Notes under the pieces: model-generated | Seen by the model: only the letters and a program-made list of their open reading frames with translations | Databases searched by the model: none | Told to the model about the DNA's origin: nothing | Source: Macrolepiota albuminosa | Lineage: Eukaryota > Basidiomycota > Agaricomycetes > Agaricales > Agaricaceae | NCBI GenBank assembly: GCA_027475525.1 | Contig: JAMWFC010000077.1 | Span: forward strand, 434,001-498,000 | Length of the DNA: 64,000 nucleotides | Direction of reading: 5' to 3' | Made by a program: the position numbers and the translations under genes | Shown here: positions 10,938 to 22,554 of the stretch, in pieces | How the letters are laid out: every line of letters starts with the position of its first letter | Numbering within the stretch: the first letter of the stretch is position 1

Positions 10938-12414
10938 GTGAGAAATAGGTCATTACTTATACAGTCATCAAGGTGAGGCAGTGACGATCAGACGAGGTGA
11001 GAAATAATCCATCATAGACTCTCCAAACGTTCAATCAAGCATTCAGGGAAATGGGTGTTTTCGAGCGTCCACTTGGCAATCTAGATCTCGGGATCACCGA
11101 TTTATCTATCCGTATTTGACTGGATCGAGCAAGTACTTATATGGTGGTTGCGTCCGGTAACAGATCTTTCTTACATCTCTAATCTCGTTTGTGGCTCCAC
11201 CTTTCATTCCTTTTTCCATTGTTCACTACACATTTATAGCCCCGTGGGCGCGGCAAGATGACCTCCTCGTCTCACACTCGCTCGCAGATCACCCTCCGAT
11301 TAGATCTTACAACATCACGTGTTTGCATCCCCACCATTACTCCATTTCTTTCTGTTCTACATAACTTCTACTTGTACCTCAAATAGTCCCTCGCAGTTAG
11401 CTTGAGCCATGGCCCCTCTCTCAACTTCCTCAATCTAACAATACAATCTCCCATGGTTTCCAGCACTGCAGATGCTCAAGTCAATTGCTTTTCTTTTTTC
11501 TGCTAAAATAGTAGACAAGCAAACACATTGAAAAGTCGAAGAAAATTCAGTGTTCAAAATAGGTTATGTGATATCTCGCTAGTATCTCTCTAAAAATTCC
11601 TGTATAGGAAATTTCCATAAAAATTTCCAAAGAAGTAAAGCATTTGTTAGAGGTTATATAATTTATTTCTAACAGATGTGTCTCCAGGAATCCCTACTAC
11701 TTCCAGAGTGAAACTCAACAGTGTGTATTCTACAAGGGGCATTGCCTTGGAACTTTCTACCTTTGTGTATTATTTCAAGGTGTAAGCTGAGGTCTAGGCA
11801 ACAAGGAATTCAAGTATATGTTTTATTAGAAACATTTAAAGTCGGGTGAATTTTTCAGCTACATTTTTTGTCTCACATTTGAGGGCTTAGATAACAAACA
11901 AATTTGGACCTCCACTTTTGGGTTATAGCTGGGTGATGGCTGAGTCAAGGCAGTAATGTGCATGATGGTGAGCATGATCTAGGATGTGTGGTTGGAGGGA
12001 GGGTAGTGTGTATCAGGGCCAGTGGGGCAGCAGTGCCAGGGTTCTAGGGGTGATCCTGAAAGAGGCTGAGCTCATTGTCAGCCATGTTTCTTGTGTATTC
12101 AAAGATACTATTTATGTCAAAGATACAAAGCAAGGTTATCAGAACAATTACATGTCATTGATAAGAATAACCAATACAAGTATTATTTGTCTTGCTGCTT
12201 GTGAGCACTTCAGGACCAGCTTTATAAAAAAAAACAGATATATAAACACAAAGTCAAATCTCAAGCTGAGCCCTGTGTTGAAACACCAGAGGCTGCTTGG
12301 GGAATGCAGCATTATAAGAGGCAACTGCCTTGTGGTAGAGTCCCAAATGGGCCATGACAAGAGTCATGTGCTAAAAAATTGCAGGTTTGGCTGTGCTATT
12401 TGTGCAAAGAGCTT
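10938..12414. other. P450 upstream region and unassigned sequence
   Basis: Bases 10938-11450 have balanced composition and two near-identical 30-bp segments around 10910-10940 and 10960-10995 (ACAGTCATCAAG, GCAGTGACGAT). They probably hold the P450 promoter, but no core element can be asserted. From 11450 on the sequence is AT-rich. The 172-residue plus-strand frame at 11984-12502 lacks any motif and overlaps the tail of a better minus-strand pseudogene, so it is not called. Confidence 0.4.
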
Positions 12415-13399
12415 GACACAACACAAACCTAAAGAGTGTTCACCAGTGCATGCAATAGGCAAGATCTACTGCAATATCCTGATAGCTGTTTTCCAATACT
12501 GAGCAACCAAAGACCAGTGCATATTGAGCTAGCTGGGTCCAGATCAAATGGGGTAGTTGGATCTGATGCACACATTATGTGCAGCATGGGAGAAATCTTT
12601 TGTGTGCAGAAAGTGCCATGGGATATGTCATTGCTCAACAATAGCAAGGTCCTCCTGACCCTGAATTGGATTGACAAGATGCTAGTATTGGGGCTCTGTA
12701 AGCAGGAGCTGTATTGTTCTATTGCGAAGATCCATCTGTTTGATGTGCAAACATTTGAAGCTTAGTAATGAGTATGTATGCAACAATTCTGTCACAACAA
12801 GAGATATGTGGGTTCATATAATATTTGTAGAGCTTTTCCAGCTCTGGAGGAGTGCAGGGGAGATTGCAAGGGTCATGCTTGTACATAATCATGCCAGGAA
12901 TGTTAGCACAATGCCCAGAGGCAAATTCATAAGCCATAGCCCAATTAGTATCAGACTCTATCAGCAACATATTCATGCAATATGAATAATAAGTGCAGTA
13001 GCTAAATGCTTTTCTGAAGCACAAATTCATCTGCTCAATATTGAGCAGCCTCCACACCTTCACTTCTAAACTATTGGGGATTCTCTCTAAGAAATCATTT
13101 TCAGCCCTATAGCAAAGTGCTTGTTCTGCTTTGGTGTACTCTGCCTTCCTCTTTGCTAGGTGCTTATTGAACACAACATGTTGGAAATAGTCAGCAACCA
13201 TCTCCCCTTCCTCTCTCTCCTCCTGCTCTGAACTCAACTCTCCATAGTCACTCTTGTTGGAGAGGAAGAAAGCTTTAGCTTTGCCTTTCCCAGACACCAT
13301 CTGTTTTGCCTGGGTCACAACCAGCCCATTGTACTGCACAGGCATGTGTGGGTCTGGGGTCAGCACAACCACTGGATACTGTGCTGGTGGGGCCAGCAT
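12415..13399 (-). pseudogene. Conserved-looking fungal protein of unknown function, decayed at its C-terminal side
   Basis: From the ATG at 13399 an uninterrupted frame of 226 codons runs to a TAG at 12719-12721. It has an acidic, charged stretch (SSEQEEREEGEM), then a region rich in aromatic and Cys residues including GHCANIPGMIMYKHDPCN and PPELEKLYKYY. Beyond the stop, similarity to the same type of protein seems to continue in other frames (QYALVFG near 12520, IAVDLAYCMHW near 12450), so the true protein was longer. I recognise the pattern as one repeated in agaric genomes but cannot name a function; a retroelement Gag is possible. The Tc1 element lies just beyond its 5' end. Confidence 0.5.
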
Positions 13400-13473
13400 C
13401 AAACAGGTAATATAAACAACATTTGAGCTGATTTAGCTTGTTCAGAGATGTTGGCAAAGAAGTCTACAACTTT

Positions 13474-13627
13474 CAATTTAGATGCATCAAGCAGTGGTTT
13501 ACACTGGCTCAAAAAACTGCCCCAATGTTTGGCCTTTTTGGAAGGATTCACAATTTAGATGCATCAAGCAGTGGTTTACACTGGCTCAAAAAACTGCCCC
13601 AATGTTTGGCCTTTTTGGAAGGATTCA
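13474..13627. repeat. Exact 77-bp tandem duplication over the left Tc1 terminus
   Basis: Positions 13474-13550 are repeated exactly at 13551-13627. The unit includes the outer 49 bp of the left terminal inverted repeat and 28 bp of flank, so the transposon appears to have two left ends. Same 77-bp period as the other seven. Confidence 0.9.
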
Positions 13628-15168
13628 TATGGTGTGCAACAATTATGTAAGCAAAAAATCATAGAACAATCACATGACATACAACTACATCTTGGCTTTA
13701 TAATGACATATGAATCATGTGATTTGGACAAGAACTTGCTGATTAATAAATCAAACAAAATATTCAATCATTGGGGCAGTTTTTTGACTCACTTTAATTT
13801 TTATATTTTCTCAATACTTTTCAGCAGTAGAAGATGGAAACACCTTGTGAGAAGTGTAAACAATGTCATGTGACCTTGTTTGTACTAATTTGACATGTTC
13901 AACTTCAATTAATCACCTTCTTGACACTCTACCACCATCATGTGACCTGTTTCTGCTGCCAATCGCTCTTCTGTTGCTTCTCTCCTCAATGAGGGGTATT
14001 CTCAGCGTCAAATCCAAGCAAAAACTGGCCTGGGAAAGGGCACTGTAGGGAGGATCAGCAAAGAGCTGAAGAGCAACAAAGAGAATCATCCTGGAGGTTG
14101 TACTTTCAAGCTTACAGCACGTGACAAATAGTCTATTATTTGTCAAATTACTACTGGGAAGCTGGATAATGCTGTTCAAGCTACACAGTTCATTAATTCT
14201 GTCATCTCTAGTCCTGTCAATCCTCAGACAGTCAAAAATGCATTGAAGGAGGCAGGCTTTTGCTCAGCAACAAGGAAGAAAGTTCTCATGCTCAAGTTTG
14301 CTCAGTATCATAAAAACTGGATAGTGGAGGATTGGAAAGAAGTTTTGTGGAGTGATGAGACAAAGATTAATTGGATTGAATCAGATGGGAAGGTTTATGT
14401 GTGGAAAATTCCAGGAGAACCACTATCTGACCACACTACTACACCAACTGTCAAGCATGGAGGAGGAAACAATTTAATGGTATGGGGCTGCATGGGTTGG
14501 AATGAAGTAGGGAAGCTCATAGAAGTTCAGGGAAAGATGGATGCTGCATAGTATTGTGAGATTTTGGATGAGGGAGTGGTGGAAAGCTTTGAGAAGTTGG
14601 AAATGGAGGAGGAAGGACAATATTTTCAGCAGGACAATGACCCAAAACACACCTCCAAACAGGCAACAACCTGGTTTTCTGATAACAACATCATTGTAAT
14701 ATCCTGGCCTGCCCAATCCCCTGACCTCAATCCCATTGAACATCTCTGGGTTTACATCAAGTGCAAACTTTTGGAGTATGATGTATCCCCTAAAGGAGTG
14801 CATGAGTTGTGGGAGAGTGGTCAAGAAGTGGAATGAAATACCATCAGAGGTATGCCAAAGCCTCATAAAGAGCCTGCCTAGAAGGATCAAGGCAGTTATA
14901 AAGGCAAATAGAGGCCATACCAAGTACTAGATATAAAAATTAGAGTAAATTAGAGTGGGTCAAAAAAACTGCCCCAATGATTGAATATCTTGTTTGAGTT
15001 ATTAATTAGCAAGTTCTTGTCCAAATCACATGATTCATACGTCATTATAAAGCCAAGATGTAGTTGTATGTCATGAGATTTTCTATGATTTTTTGCTTAC
15101 ATAATTGTTGCACACCATGTGAATCTTTCCAAAAAGGCCCAACATTGGGGCAGTTTTTTGAGCCAGTG
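13502..15168 (+). mobile_element. Tc1/mariner-type DNA transposon with arms of about 220 bp
   Basis: The left end CACTGGCTCAAAAAACTGCC (13502, and again at 13579 after the duplication) is the inverse of the right end ending at 15168. Both are flanked by TA (13500-13501 and 15169-15170), the Tc1/mariner target. Arms are 13579-13800 and 14949-15168. Each arm also ends internally with an inverted copy of the same AAAAAACTGCCCCAATG block, so each arm alone looks like a small inverted-repeat element. A degenerate transposase gene lies between them. Confidence 0.85.
13945..14929 (+). pseudogene. Tc1-like DDE transposase, inactivated
   Basis: The N-terminal helix-turn-helix reads VASLLNEGYSQRQIQAKTGL, in a frame shifted relative to the annotated Met at 13863. 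The catalytic domain has WSDETKIN (first Asp near 14354), QQDNDPKHTSK (second Asp near 14633) and SPDLNPIEHLW (Glu near 14740), the DD34E layout of Tc1 transposases that cut and paste at TA. Inactivating changes are a TAG after ARDK near 14125, a TAG after MDAA at 14549, and a 1-nt frameshift near 14818, after which the frame resumes as VVKKWNEIPSEV and ends at HTKY. All three DDE residues survive, so decay is fairly recent. Confidence 0.85.
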
Positions 15169-15170
15169 TA

Positions 15171-15715
15171 TAGCCACAATACTGACAAGATGACCCCAGC
15201 TTATCTGGAGCATGCAATAACTATGGTGGCTGAGCCACCAAAGGTGCAGGTGCAATTCCTGCCAGAGCTCTCCCTCTGGGCTCAAGATACATTATGAATA
15301 GGTGCTTTTGGCACTATAATAACAGGTTTGGACTCCATGATTGGGGCCCATGAGGCCCATGAGGCTGTGGGTTTCTACTGACCCAGCAACAGTTCCACCA
15401 GAGGCTCACTAACAATAGCCAGTGACTCCAGCAGGCCCTGGAGTGCCACAGCAGATAACTATAACAACAAGGCAACATGCTAGACAGGCTGCTTAGGGTG
15501 TGCAGGTCATGCTTCCATTGGTGTCATGACTCCTCCCACCCAGGACCACCCCAGGACACCCCTGGAACCCCATCTGGGACTTTCCAGCTAACTCCATAAC
15601 ATAACCCCTGCTATCATGACCACCAACACTGCCATTACATGCATCAGACCCCACCATCATGCTGCACCTCCTGACAGCCCCACATCATGGACCCTGGGAC
15701 CACCTGCTGGCACGA
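15171..15715. other. Unassigned sequence between Tc1 element and LTR-B
   Basis: C/A-rich stretches with many CCACC and CACCAGG words at 15530-15715. On the minus strand it may hold the 5' continuation of the 12.4-13.4 kb pseudogene, since the Tc1 insertion separates the two. No start or domain can be defended. Confidence 0.35.
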
Positions 15716-16700
15716 TGTAGTACTTGGTTGCAAGTAGTACTGATAGTTCTGGGGCTTTTTTGAAGTCTTAGAAAGTTTCCTTTAATCCACACTGGTGCTT
15801 GATGATAAAAACTTGATGTATTGGGTGTTTCACAGAATATCAAATATCTTTATAGGCAGAAGAAGGTTCTCAATCAACTCCAGCCTAAGCAGTTCACTCC
15901 CTGGGAACTACTGAGCCTTTGTCTACCAATAGACTTCCAATAAGAGGTGTTCAATAAACTCTAGCCTAGGTGATTCACTCCCTGGGAACCACTGAGTCTT
16001 TGCCTATCAAATGCCTGGTTATTTTCTACTCTACTTGGACTATTATACTGATTTTACAGTGCACAGACCACCAGATCACATGACTTTTGCTCTTGACCTC
16101 CCAACATTCCTGACCTAATTTGTTGTTCTATTTTCCATTTTGGTGATGCATGTTTCAGTGCCACCATTCTATTCATTTCTTCCTTCCTCCATTCAATGCA
16201 TGTTTCAGTGCCACCATTCCATTCATCCCTTCCTTCCTCCATTCAATGCATGTGTCTTCCTTCCTCCATTCAATGCATGTTTCAGTGCCACCATTCCATT
16301 CATCCCTTCCTTCCTCCATTCAATGCATGTGCCACCATTCTATTCATCTCTTTTGACATCTCTCCATGCTTCTTTCCCTTTCTCCTTTCAGTCATGTCAA
16401 ATTGGGCATTGTCAGATCAGATCTTGATTTAGATCATCACAATTTGATCCCATTTTGTCACCTCTGCCAGCTCCCATGCTTCCCCTCCCCATAACAGTAG
16501 TTGGACTATTGTTGAGTTGATAGCTTGAGCTGGTCCCTGCCCTTTGTTCTGTACTGTCTGTGTTTTTATTGGGGTGTTTTTGGAGATATAATTTGTTGAG
16601 ACCGCTATCAGGAGGCTTACAGTTTTCAGCCCATAATTAAATGTTTATTTTGACTTCTAGTGCATGTTGTGTCTCTGACTGCTGATACAGTGTTGTATCA
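15716..16700 (+). mobile_element. Solo LTR, family LTR-B (985 bp)
   Basis: The copy starts TGTAGTACTTGGTTGCAAG and ends GATACAGTGTTGTATCA. Flanks are ACGA and ATGA, a 4-bp TSD with one mismatch. The same sequence occurs at 27990-28976 inside the Helitron with a perfect 4-bp TSD, which fixes the ends. It carries a minisatellite of CCACCATTC-type units that differs in copy number between the two copies. No internal domain is attached. Confidence 0.82.
16147..16345 (+). repeat. Minisatellite inside LTR-B
   Basis: Units of about 49 bp carry TTCAGTGCCACCATTC, a TTCCTTCCTCCATTC segment and AATGCATG. There are three to four units here and about two in the LTR-B copy at 28431-28530. The long frames over this block (16140-16432) are by-products of the repeat, not genes. 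Confidence 0.75.
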
Positions 16701-16799
16701 ATGACAATCAACAATCAGATCATGTCAATCACCCTCTCTATCACGCATCATGCATCACAGCCATCCCTCCACACCAATTGATCACATGCTCCACATGTG

Positions 16800-18560
16800 T
16801 TGATAATGCCAACTGTGGTTGGGTGTGCTGGACGTATACGCAGTACAATGCCATCTCCAGCGCTTGGCATGCATAGTTGTGAGGAGTCCTGACAGGGTCC
16901 CGGTGTGCTCAAGCGGAGGTGATAGAACGATGCGCTAGATTATAGCGCCTCAGGTGCTACCTGGCAGATGGTAAGTGTCGTAGTTTAAACAACGATTTAG
17001 AAGAAAAGACAAGTAGTGCAGCATATTGTGCCCATAGGTGGCACCGTAAATGACAAAGATGAGATAGATGAGGCTAATGCCCGACTTAGTGATGAAGTCA
17101 GAGAAAGCTAGTGTGATTTGAACGCTAAGTGTAACTGGGTGCTCAAAAGGTTACGATTCATTGTTATATACATATGAAGTAGCTATTTTATATACTATGC
17201 ACTACTGTGTTTGCCAAGATAAAAGTCCATCTGCAGCGCTACCTCCTAGCACCTCTCCTTGTGGTTTCCTCTAATGGTGACCAACAGCGTTATGATCCAC
17301 GGCGACCAACGGCAACTCTATATTGACTTAGAATTATACAGGTCTGCTGATAGGACCCCATACAGGATCAGCGCATCAACGGCAGGCTACGGCAACATGG
17401 CACAGGCTCAGAATACCTTAGCATGCGCTAACTAACCAATTTTGGCAATATTTGATGGCCGTGCATGGCAAGAAGCAGATCCGATCAATGATAGCGCTGA
17501 TGGCAGACAGAATGACAACTGACAGATGGCATCAGTCACTGACGACAGCGCTTGGCGAAAAGATTGACGATCTATCAAAAACTGATGGACAGCTTGGCAT
17601 TTGACCTTGGCGTCTGACATTGCTTAGTGCCTCAATTTGGTGCCTGACATCACTAAGCCTTTTGGACAGACAGAAGGGTGATGGATTGATGGTTTAGCAT
17701 CGCGATCTGCTGCCTGGCGTTGCTAAGGGTCTTGAATGGACGGTAGGGATCTGAAACCATTGGAGCTACCCCTATAAAATTTTCTAGTTTACCGCACTTT
17801 GGCAATGGTTAGTCACTGGCGACGGATCTGAAACCATTGGAGCTACCCCTATAAAATTTTCTAGTTTACCGCACTTTGGCAATGGTTAGTCACTGGCGAC
17901 GGTGAACTTCTTGTAGTATAAAAAGTACTTACTGACTTGTACATACGCAACCAAGAACAGAGTTTCCTGCTCCCCTTACTCCAGTCTCCCTTACGGTCCA
18001 AATCTCATTTACGGTCGGCAACGTTGAAGTTATCAGCGGTTGCAGACTCTTGCTAACACTCGACACACTCATGCCTTGCAGCTACGGCAGGCATTAACGA
18101 CGCTTAGACCTCGCTAAGCTTACCGTGTTCTTGCCACTAAGCTTACCGTGTTCTTGCCGCTCACCTTGCAGTGTTCACTTACCGCTTTTCCCTAAGCGCT
18201 TTTGTCTTAGCGCTTGACACTTGCCGACCTTTTTCTGACTTTACTTTATTCTCATATGCATGTTCTCTGGGACCTGCCCAGGACTCCTCCCATCACTTTT
18301 AGCATGCCCAACACAAGCTTTTGGTACAGTAACACTATTGTTATATTTGTTACTGACCAAACTTTGGGCGTCATCACTGCTCATTTTTACTATAACTCTG
18401 ATTGGCCAGGCTGTTCCAGGGTATGGTCGGAAAATCCTCGACAAATGCCATGAGCGCTAATGTCAGCGCTACTCATTGTACCAGTTCCTGACAGGTCCAG
18501 ATGTCAGGTTTAAGTATATCCTATGCTGCCATTATTGATCCTTTTAGACTTCTGATTGAA
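16800..18560. repeat. CpG-containing LTR-like region of unknown family
   Basis: This 1.7-kb block differs sharply from its neighbours in keeping many CpG dinucleotides and about ten GCGCT words (for example near 16860, 17236, 17492, 17546, 18195, 18452). A TATA-like TATAAAAAGTAC at 17918 is followed by C/T-rich sequence, as in an LTR promoter. A short tandem repeat with AAGCTTACCGTGTTCTTGCC occurs at 18110-18160. No TG...CA ends with TSD were found and no coding frame is credible, so the LTR interpretation is tentative. Confidence 0.4.
17747..17900. repeat. Exact 77-bp tandem duplication (probable assembly artefact)
   Basis: Positions 17747-17823 recur exactly at 17824-17900, with two further matching bases by chance at 17901-17902. 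The period is again 77 bp. Confidence 0.88.
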
Positions 18561-19990
18561 GTGCCTCGTCAAATGGCAGCACCTGCTGCTGGCTCCTTCT
18601 GGAAGTGATTGGGGTTTGGTTAGAGTCCCCTCCTGCTGTCATGTTAGCACTATACATTCTGAGCCTCCTTCATCCTTGGAATAGGTGAATAGAGTGTGCT
18701 GAAGGCCTGGTAGCTGGTGATTAGGGTAAATGGATAAGTCCTGTAGTAGAGTGCCAGAGCTAGGGCTGCTCTATATTCCAAACTGGTCACTAGAGTCTTT
18801 AGTATATCAAGTGTTGGTTGGCCTATAATGTCTCTTGATGCACTCAGTCCAAGTAGAAGCCTATCAGTGTGATCTCTGGTATACAATTCCCTCTCCTCCC
18901 TCCACAGCCCATTAACTCCTGGAACTGCTCCAGACATCCTGGAACCCCTCAGGAACCCAGAGTGGCCCCTGCCAGTACTTAAAGAGTAGCTACCCACTTG
19001 TAGTAGACTAGGCTTGATATTACATTGATTGCTTGTGTGCCTCTTTTGATTGACTAGTATGCATTGACTGGCATACTTTGACTGGCACACTCAACTTATT
19101 TGTATGCTCTTGAGATTGGTATGCACTTTGCAATCTAAAGTTTATTAATCCTGGTCTTGTCTTGGAACTCCCAGTTCTTGACTCAACCCTAACCTCCTCA
19201 CCCTTTCGACTTCACCTGATCCCTGGACTAAGTACTTTACTCTGGGAATCCCCTGCTTGTGTCTTGAATCCTGGAGCACAGTCCAGAGTTTCAGACCACC
19301 CAAGTACACATAATCAAGTCCACCTTGTAAGGGTGTTGCTTTCTCAGAAAGCCCCCAACTCAGCAGAACCTGACAATTGGCAACTTTGTCCATGGAGGCT
19401 TGACTAGTTGAGTGGGCTGATACTTTGCCCTCTTGATCTTGATGGTCAGTTTCTCAAAAGTCAGAACTTTGGGCTTAGACACATGGTCAATCTGCTCCAG
19501 CACTACCACAGCCAGACTGTTCTACAGAAAGGACACAGACATTGGCACTGGCTGCCTAGCAGCTTCCAACTAGAAAAAAAATGCATCTGGCACTGTCACT
19601 TCTTGGGCTTGTGGCACATATTCCAGATACTATTTTACTACAGGCCTACATGCCCATGATACTAGTGGTGGTCCCACCACTACACCTGCATATGTTGGTA
19701 CTAGTGCAGGTGGTTGTGGGGGAGGAACCTGACAGAAGTGCTCTTGGTGCATATTCTCAACTAGGTGCTCATAGTGCCTCTTATTGTCTATCTCCATGTG
19801 TTGTGGGCACAGCAGCTCCTCAAAGCCTAGATAGGCCATTCCTGCTGTTTGATAGGGCCCAGCCACATGATATAGTGGCTGTGCCTGGTACTGATATGAA
19901 ACACTTTGTTGTTGTATATTTGGGGATCTCCCCCCTCTATCAGAGCCTTGTAGGCTCTGATCACTCTTCAGCAGCCCCCAATAAGCCATT
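18561..19990. other. Unassigned, probably old retroelement sequence
   Basis: No firm gene. A 146-codon minus-strand frame at 18650-19090 has no motif I recognise. On the minus strand at 19630-19989 a Gln/Tyr/His-rich frame (QSVSYQYQAQPLYHVAGPYQ) resembles a Gag-like low-complexity region and may be a relic in opposite orientation to the pol remnant that follows. Confidence 0.35.
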
Positions 19991-19991
19991 T

Positions 19992-20770
19992 TAAGGACAA
20001 GGTATCAGTTCAACATTGCCTATGTCAAAGGTGAACTCAACAAGGTAGCAGACTACTTGTCTTGCTACTTTGAAAGTGACATAGCTGAAGAGCCTCATGA
20101 GCTTCATGAGTATGTGCAGGCAGACTGCTGTATTGACTCAAATAGTGAGGACTTACCTCTTTACAGGTATTGAGAGGTTAAAGAGCATGTTTTGAAAGTA
20201 CATGCTATGCATGAGAATAAACAGAGGCAATGTACTTGCCTCCAGGAGTGAGTTTGCAATCAATGTGAGTGTATCTGAAGCCATTGAGTATGCATCCTTT
20301 GAGCTCAATAGAGGGTACATGCCCTCCATGCTGCACAAAATTCATGCAGACACAGTAGCCCACCAAGAAATAGTCAAGTTTCCCAGGCAAACTCTGGAGA
20401 ATATTGCATAGGCATACAATGCAATCATCAAAACATGTGTCTGTCAGGCAAAACACACCACATTGTTGGTGGAGGGATCTGCCTATATTAGTTGGAGCAT
20501 TGGTATATCTATCAACATGTAATCTGAGACTGCCCAAAGGATGAGTTAGCAAACTCTGCCCAAAGTGGGTAGGCCCATACTGTGTACTAGATGCAGAGCC
20601 TAGTACCTCCAACTATGTGTTGGAGTTGCTACAAACACTGCAGGAACAACATATGATTCCTAAGTTTCATGTGTTGCTGTTGTAATCATATGACATGTCT
20701 GACAACATGTAGTTCCTCAACAGGGCAACTCCAGAGCCCTATAATTTTGGGGGTAGGAACAACAACAAGT
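19992..20770 (+). pseudogene. Ty3/gypsy pol remnant (RNase H end and integrase C-terminus)
   Basis: At 20000-20170 the translation contains YVKGELNKVADYLSCYFES and EEPHELHEYVQAD, the end of a gypsy RNase H domain and its linker. At 20240-20345 it reads INVSVSEAIEYASFELNRGY, the integrase core end just before the C-terminal domain. At 20555-20760 it reads KWVGPYCVLDAEPSTSNYVL, then HMIPKFHVLLL and ATPEPYNFGG. These give the correct gypsy order with large deletions (most of the integrase core is missing), several stops and frame changes. It belongs to the Metaviridae-type retrotransposons and is a dead copy. Confidence 0.78.
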
Positions 20771-21057
20771 GATTTGTCAAGAGCATCATTGGACATTGAT
20801 GGACTGAGTGCAATGTGCTTGAATTCAAGGTACAATGGTCTCTGGAAAACACTATCTGGGAGCAATACTTCCATTGTGCCAAGTTGGCAATGCTGGATTG
20901 CTACCTAGAGTTAAAGGGCATTAGGTACCTGAGTCAGTTAAGTAAGCATGCTGGCTCTTAATTGATTGGGATTTTCAATTGTGGCTGTGCTAAATTGGTC
21001 AGCAATTGTGGCTGAGACATGTCTCAAATTTTCTTTTTCTTTTTTTTCTCTTCAACT

Positions 21058-22020
21058 ATGAACAACATGCCCATAGACCAAGATTCTCAGCAACAGCAGT
21101 TCCAGTCACCATCAGGCATACTGACAACTGAAGGGGGAGCAGATGGCTCCCCTGCAGACCTAAAATGTACTTCAGTAAGGCCAATTGCAATAGACTGTGG
21201 GCTTCCCATAGCAGCAGCAGCAACCAGTGGCAGGCTACCCACTACAGCAGTCAATGGACAGCAGTTATCTGCTGCAACAACTCATGCAGAGTGATTATCT
21301 GCCTCAGCACACACTCACAGGCAGTTTTCTGCCTCAACAGACAACAGCAGGTGGCTACCTGCCACAGCATGCTAGGGACCAATCCCAGTATGCATTATAT
21401 AGGAGGCAATTTAGCCTCCAATATGTGCTAGTATGAGGGCAAACTCCAGGAATGGCAAGAGGAACAATGGGACCACTGCTCCTGCTCCTGTATATTAGCC
21501 CAGTACACTATCCAGGCATGGCTGATGTGCTGGCAACAATGCTGCACTCCTAGCCATGGAGAGCATGGAGCACAATGCCCTAATATAGTGCCTTGTTTGA
21601 GACATCCACTGAGTATGGTGCCCTGATCAAGGTGTCAGCTACCTACACAGCCACAATGCTGGCTGAGAGCACAGAAGCTCTCAGTGCAGAAAGAAAAAGC
21701 AAGAATCTGGCTGAAGTGCTAATAGAGAGCCTGGCCAGGCTCAAGATGCTGCAACAACCCAAGATTAACTTGGAAAAAAAGTCATGTGGTTAACATGACA
21801 AAGAAAAAGCACAGGCTGAAGTGCTCACTCACAACCAAGACTTTGTCCTGGCATTCCTCTTGCAGAGGCCAGAGAATAATAGGTACAATATACCTGCAGA
21901 TTTGTTGTTTCTCCACAATGCAGAGGCCATGTTTCTCATCAGTTGGATTATGGATGACATGGACTATATGCACACATAGCACAAAACAGATTTCCTTGCC
22001 CTATTGGCTGCTTGTAAGTA
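21058..22020 (+). pseudogene. Gln/Tyr-rich Gag-like ORF remnant
   Basis: Frames from 21058 give a Gln-rich start (QDSQQQQFQSP), then repeated YLPQH and FLPQQ units around 21280-21370. Next comes an Ala/Leu helix-rich part (ATYTATMLAESTEALSAERK) at 21640-21700 and NRYNIPADLLFLHNAEAMFL at 21880-21940. Two frame changes and several stops separate them. This composition is typical of retrotransposon Gag or of a repeated fungal hypothetical protein; I cannot decide between them. It has the same orientation as the gypsy pol fragment but lies 3' of it, so the two are not one intact element. Confidence 0.4.
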
Positions 22021-22317
22021 GCAGTTGACACCCCCAAGTCAGGACACTGACTCTAGCAAAAGGGCATGTCAACAAGGAGTAGAAAACATGCTCTCCTACT
22101 CCACCAGGTCAAGTGTTTTGGTTTCTGGCCAGGAAGCTGGTCTGAGGCAAGACATCCTCTCATATAAGGATGTTTCTGCTCCAGCTGCCTCCCAGCTGCT
22201 TCAGCACCTAGCCAGTGGTGCTTTTGAAGTTGCGTATGTCCTCTGAGAAACAGGGTTTCAGGGGCATCAGTGCACATCCATCAGAGGTGAGAGCCTTACA
22301 CTGCTGATGTGAGAATT

Positions 22318-22554
22318 TGTAAGGGTGACCTCTAGAGGCTGTGGCCCAGTCACACAGCTGGCAGAGAGAGATCCAAAGTATATTAGAATATATACTGACA
22401 ATATCATGATAACTACTCACCTGGCAGAGGGAGATTCAAAGAGAGCAAGTCTAAGGATTCCCTATGCCAGGTTGGACACTTCTGGGGCCTCTAAAGCATG
22501 GGAAACAACTGTACAGTACAACAAAACCTTAAAAACTCAAAAATTGCCTACACA
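22318..22554 (-). repeat. LTR-A fragment (inverted, truncated)
   Basis: It begins at the LTR end TGTAAGGGTGACCTC and is lost after AAAATTGCCTACACAAGCAA. Only about 45 percent of the LTR is present, so no TSD can be expected. Confidence 0.82.

Noticed and set aside
11984..12502. 172-codon plus-strand frame as a gene
   Set aside because: No motif, no intron signals, and the minus strand of the same stretch reads as the continuation of the 12.4-13.4 kb pseudogene.
16140..16432. Three overlapping plus-strand frames rich in His, Pro, Phe and Ser
   Set aside because: They translate the CCACCATTC minisatellite within LTR-B; the same happens in the second copy at 28416-28631.
18650..19090. 146-codon minus-strand frame as a gene
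   Set aside because: No recognisable domain and no neighbouring exons; could be chance in a low-stop region, so mentioned only within the regional note.
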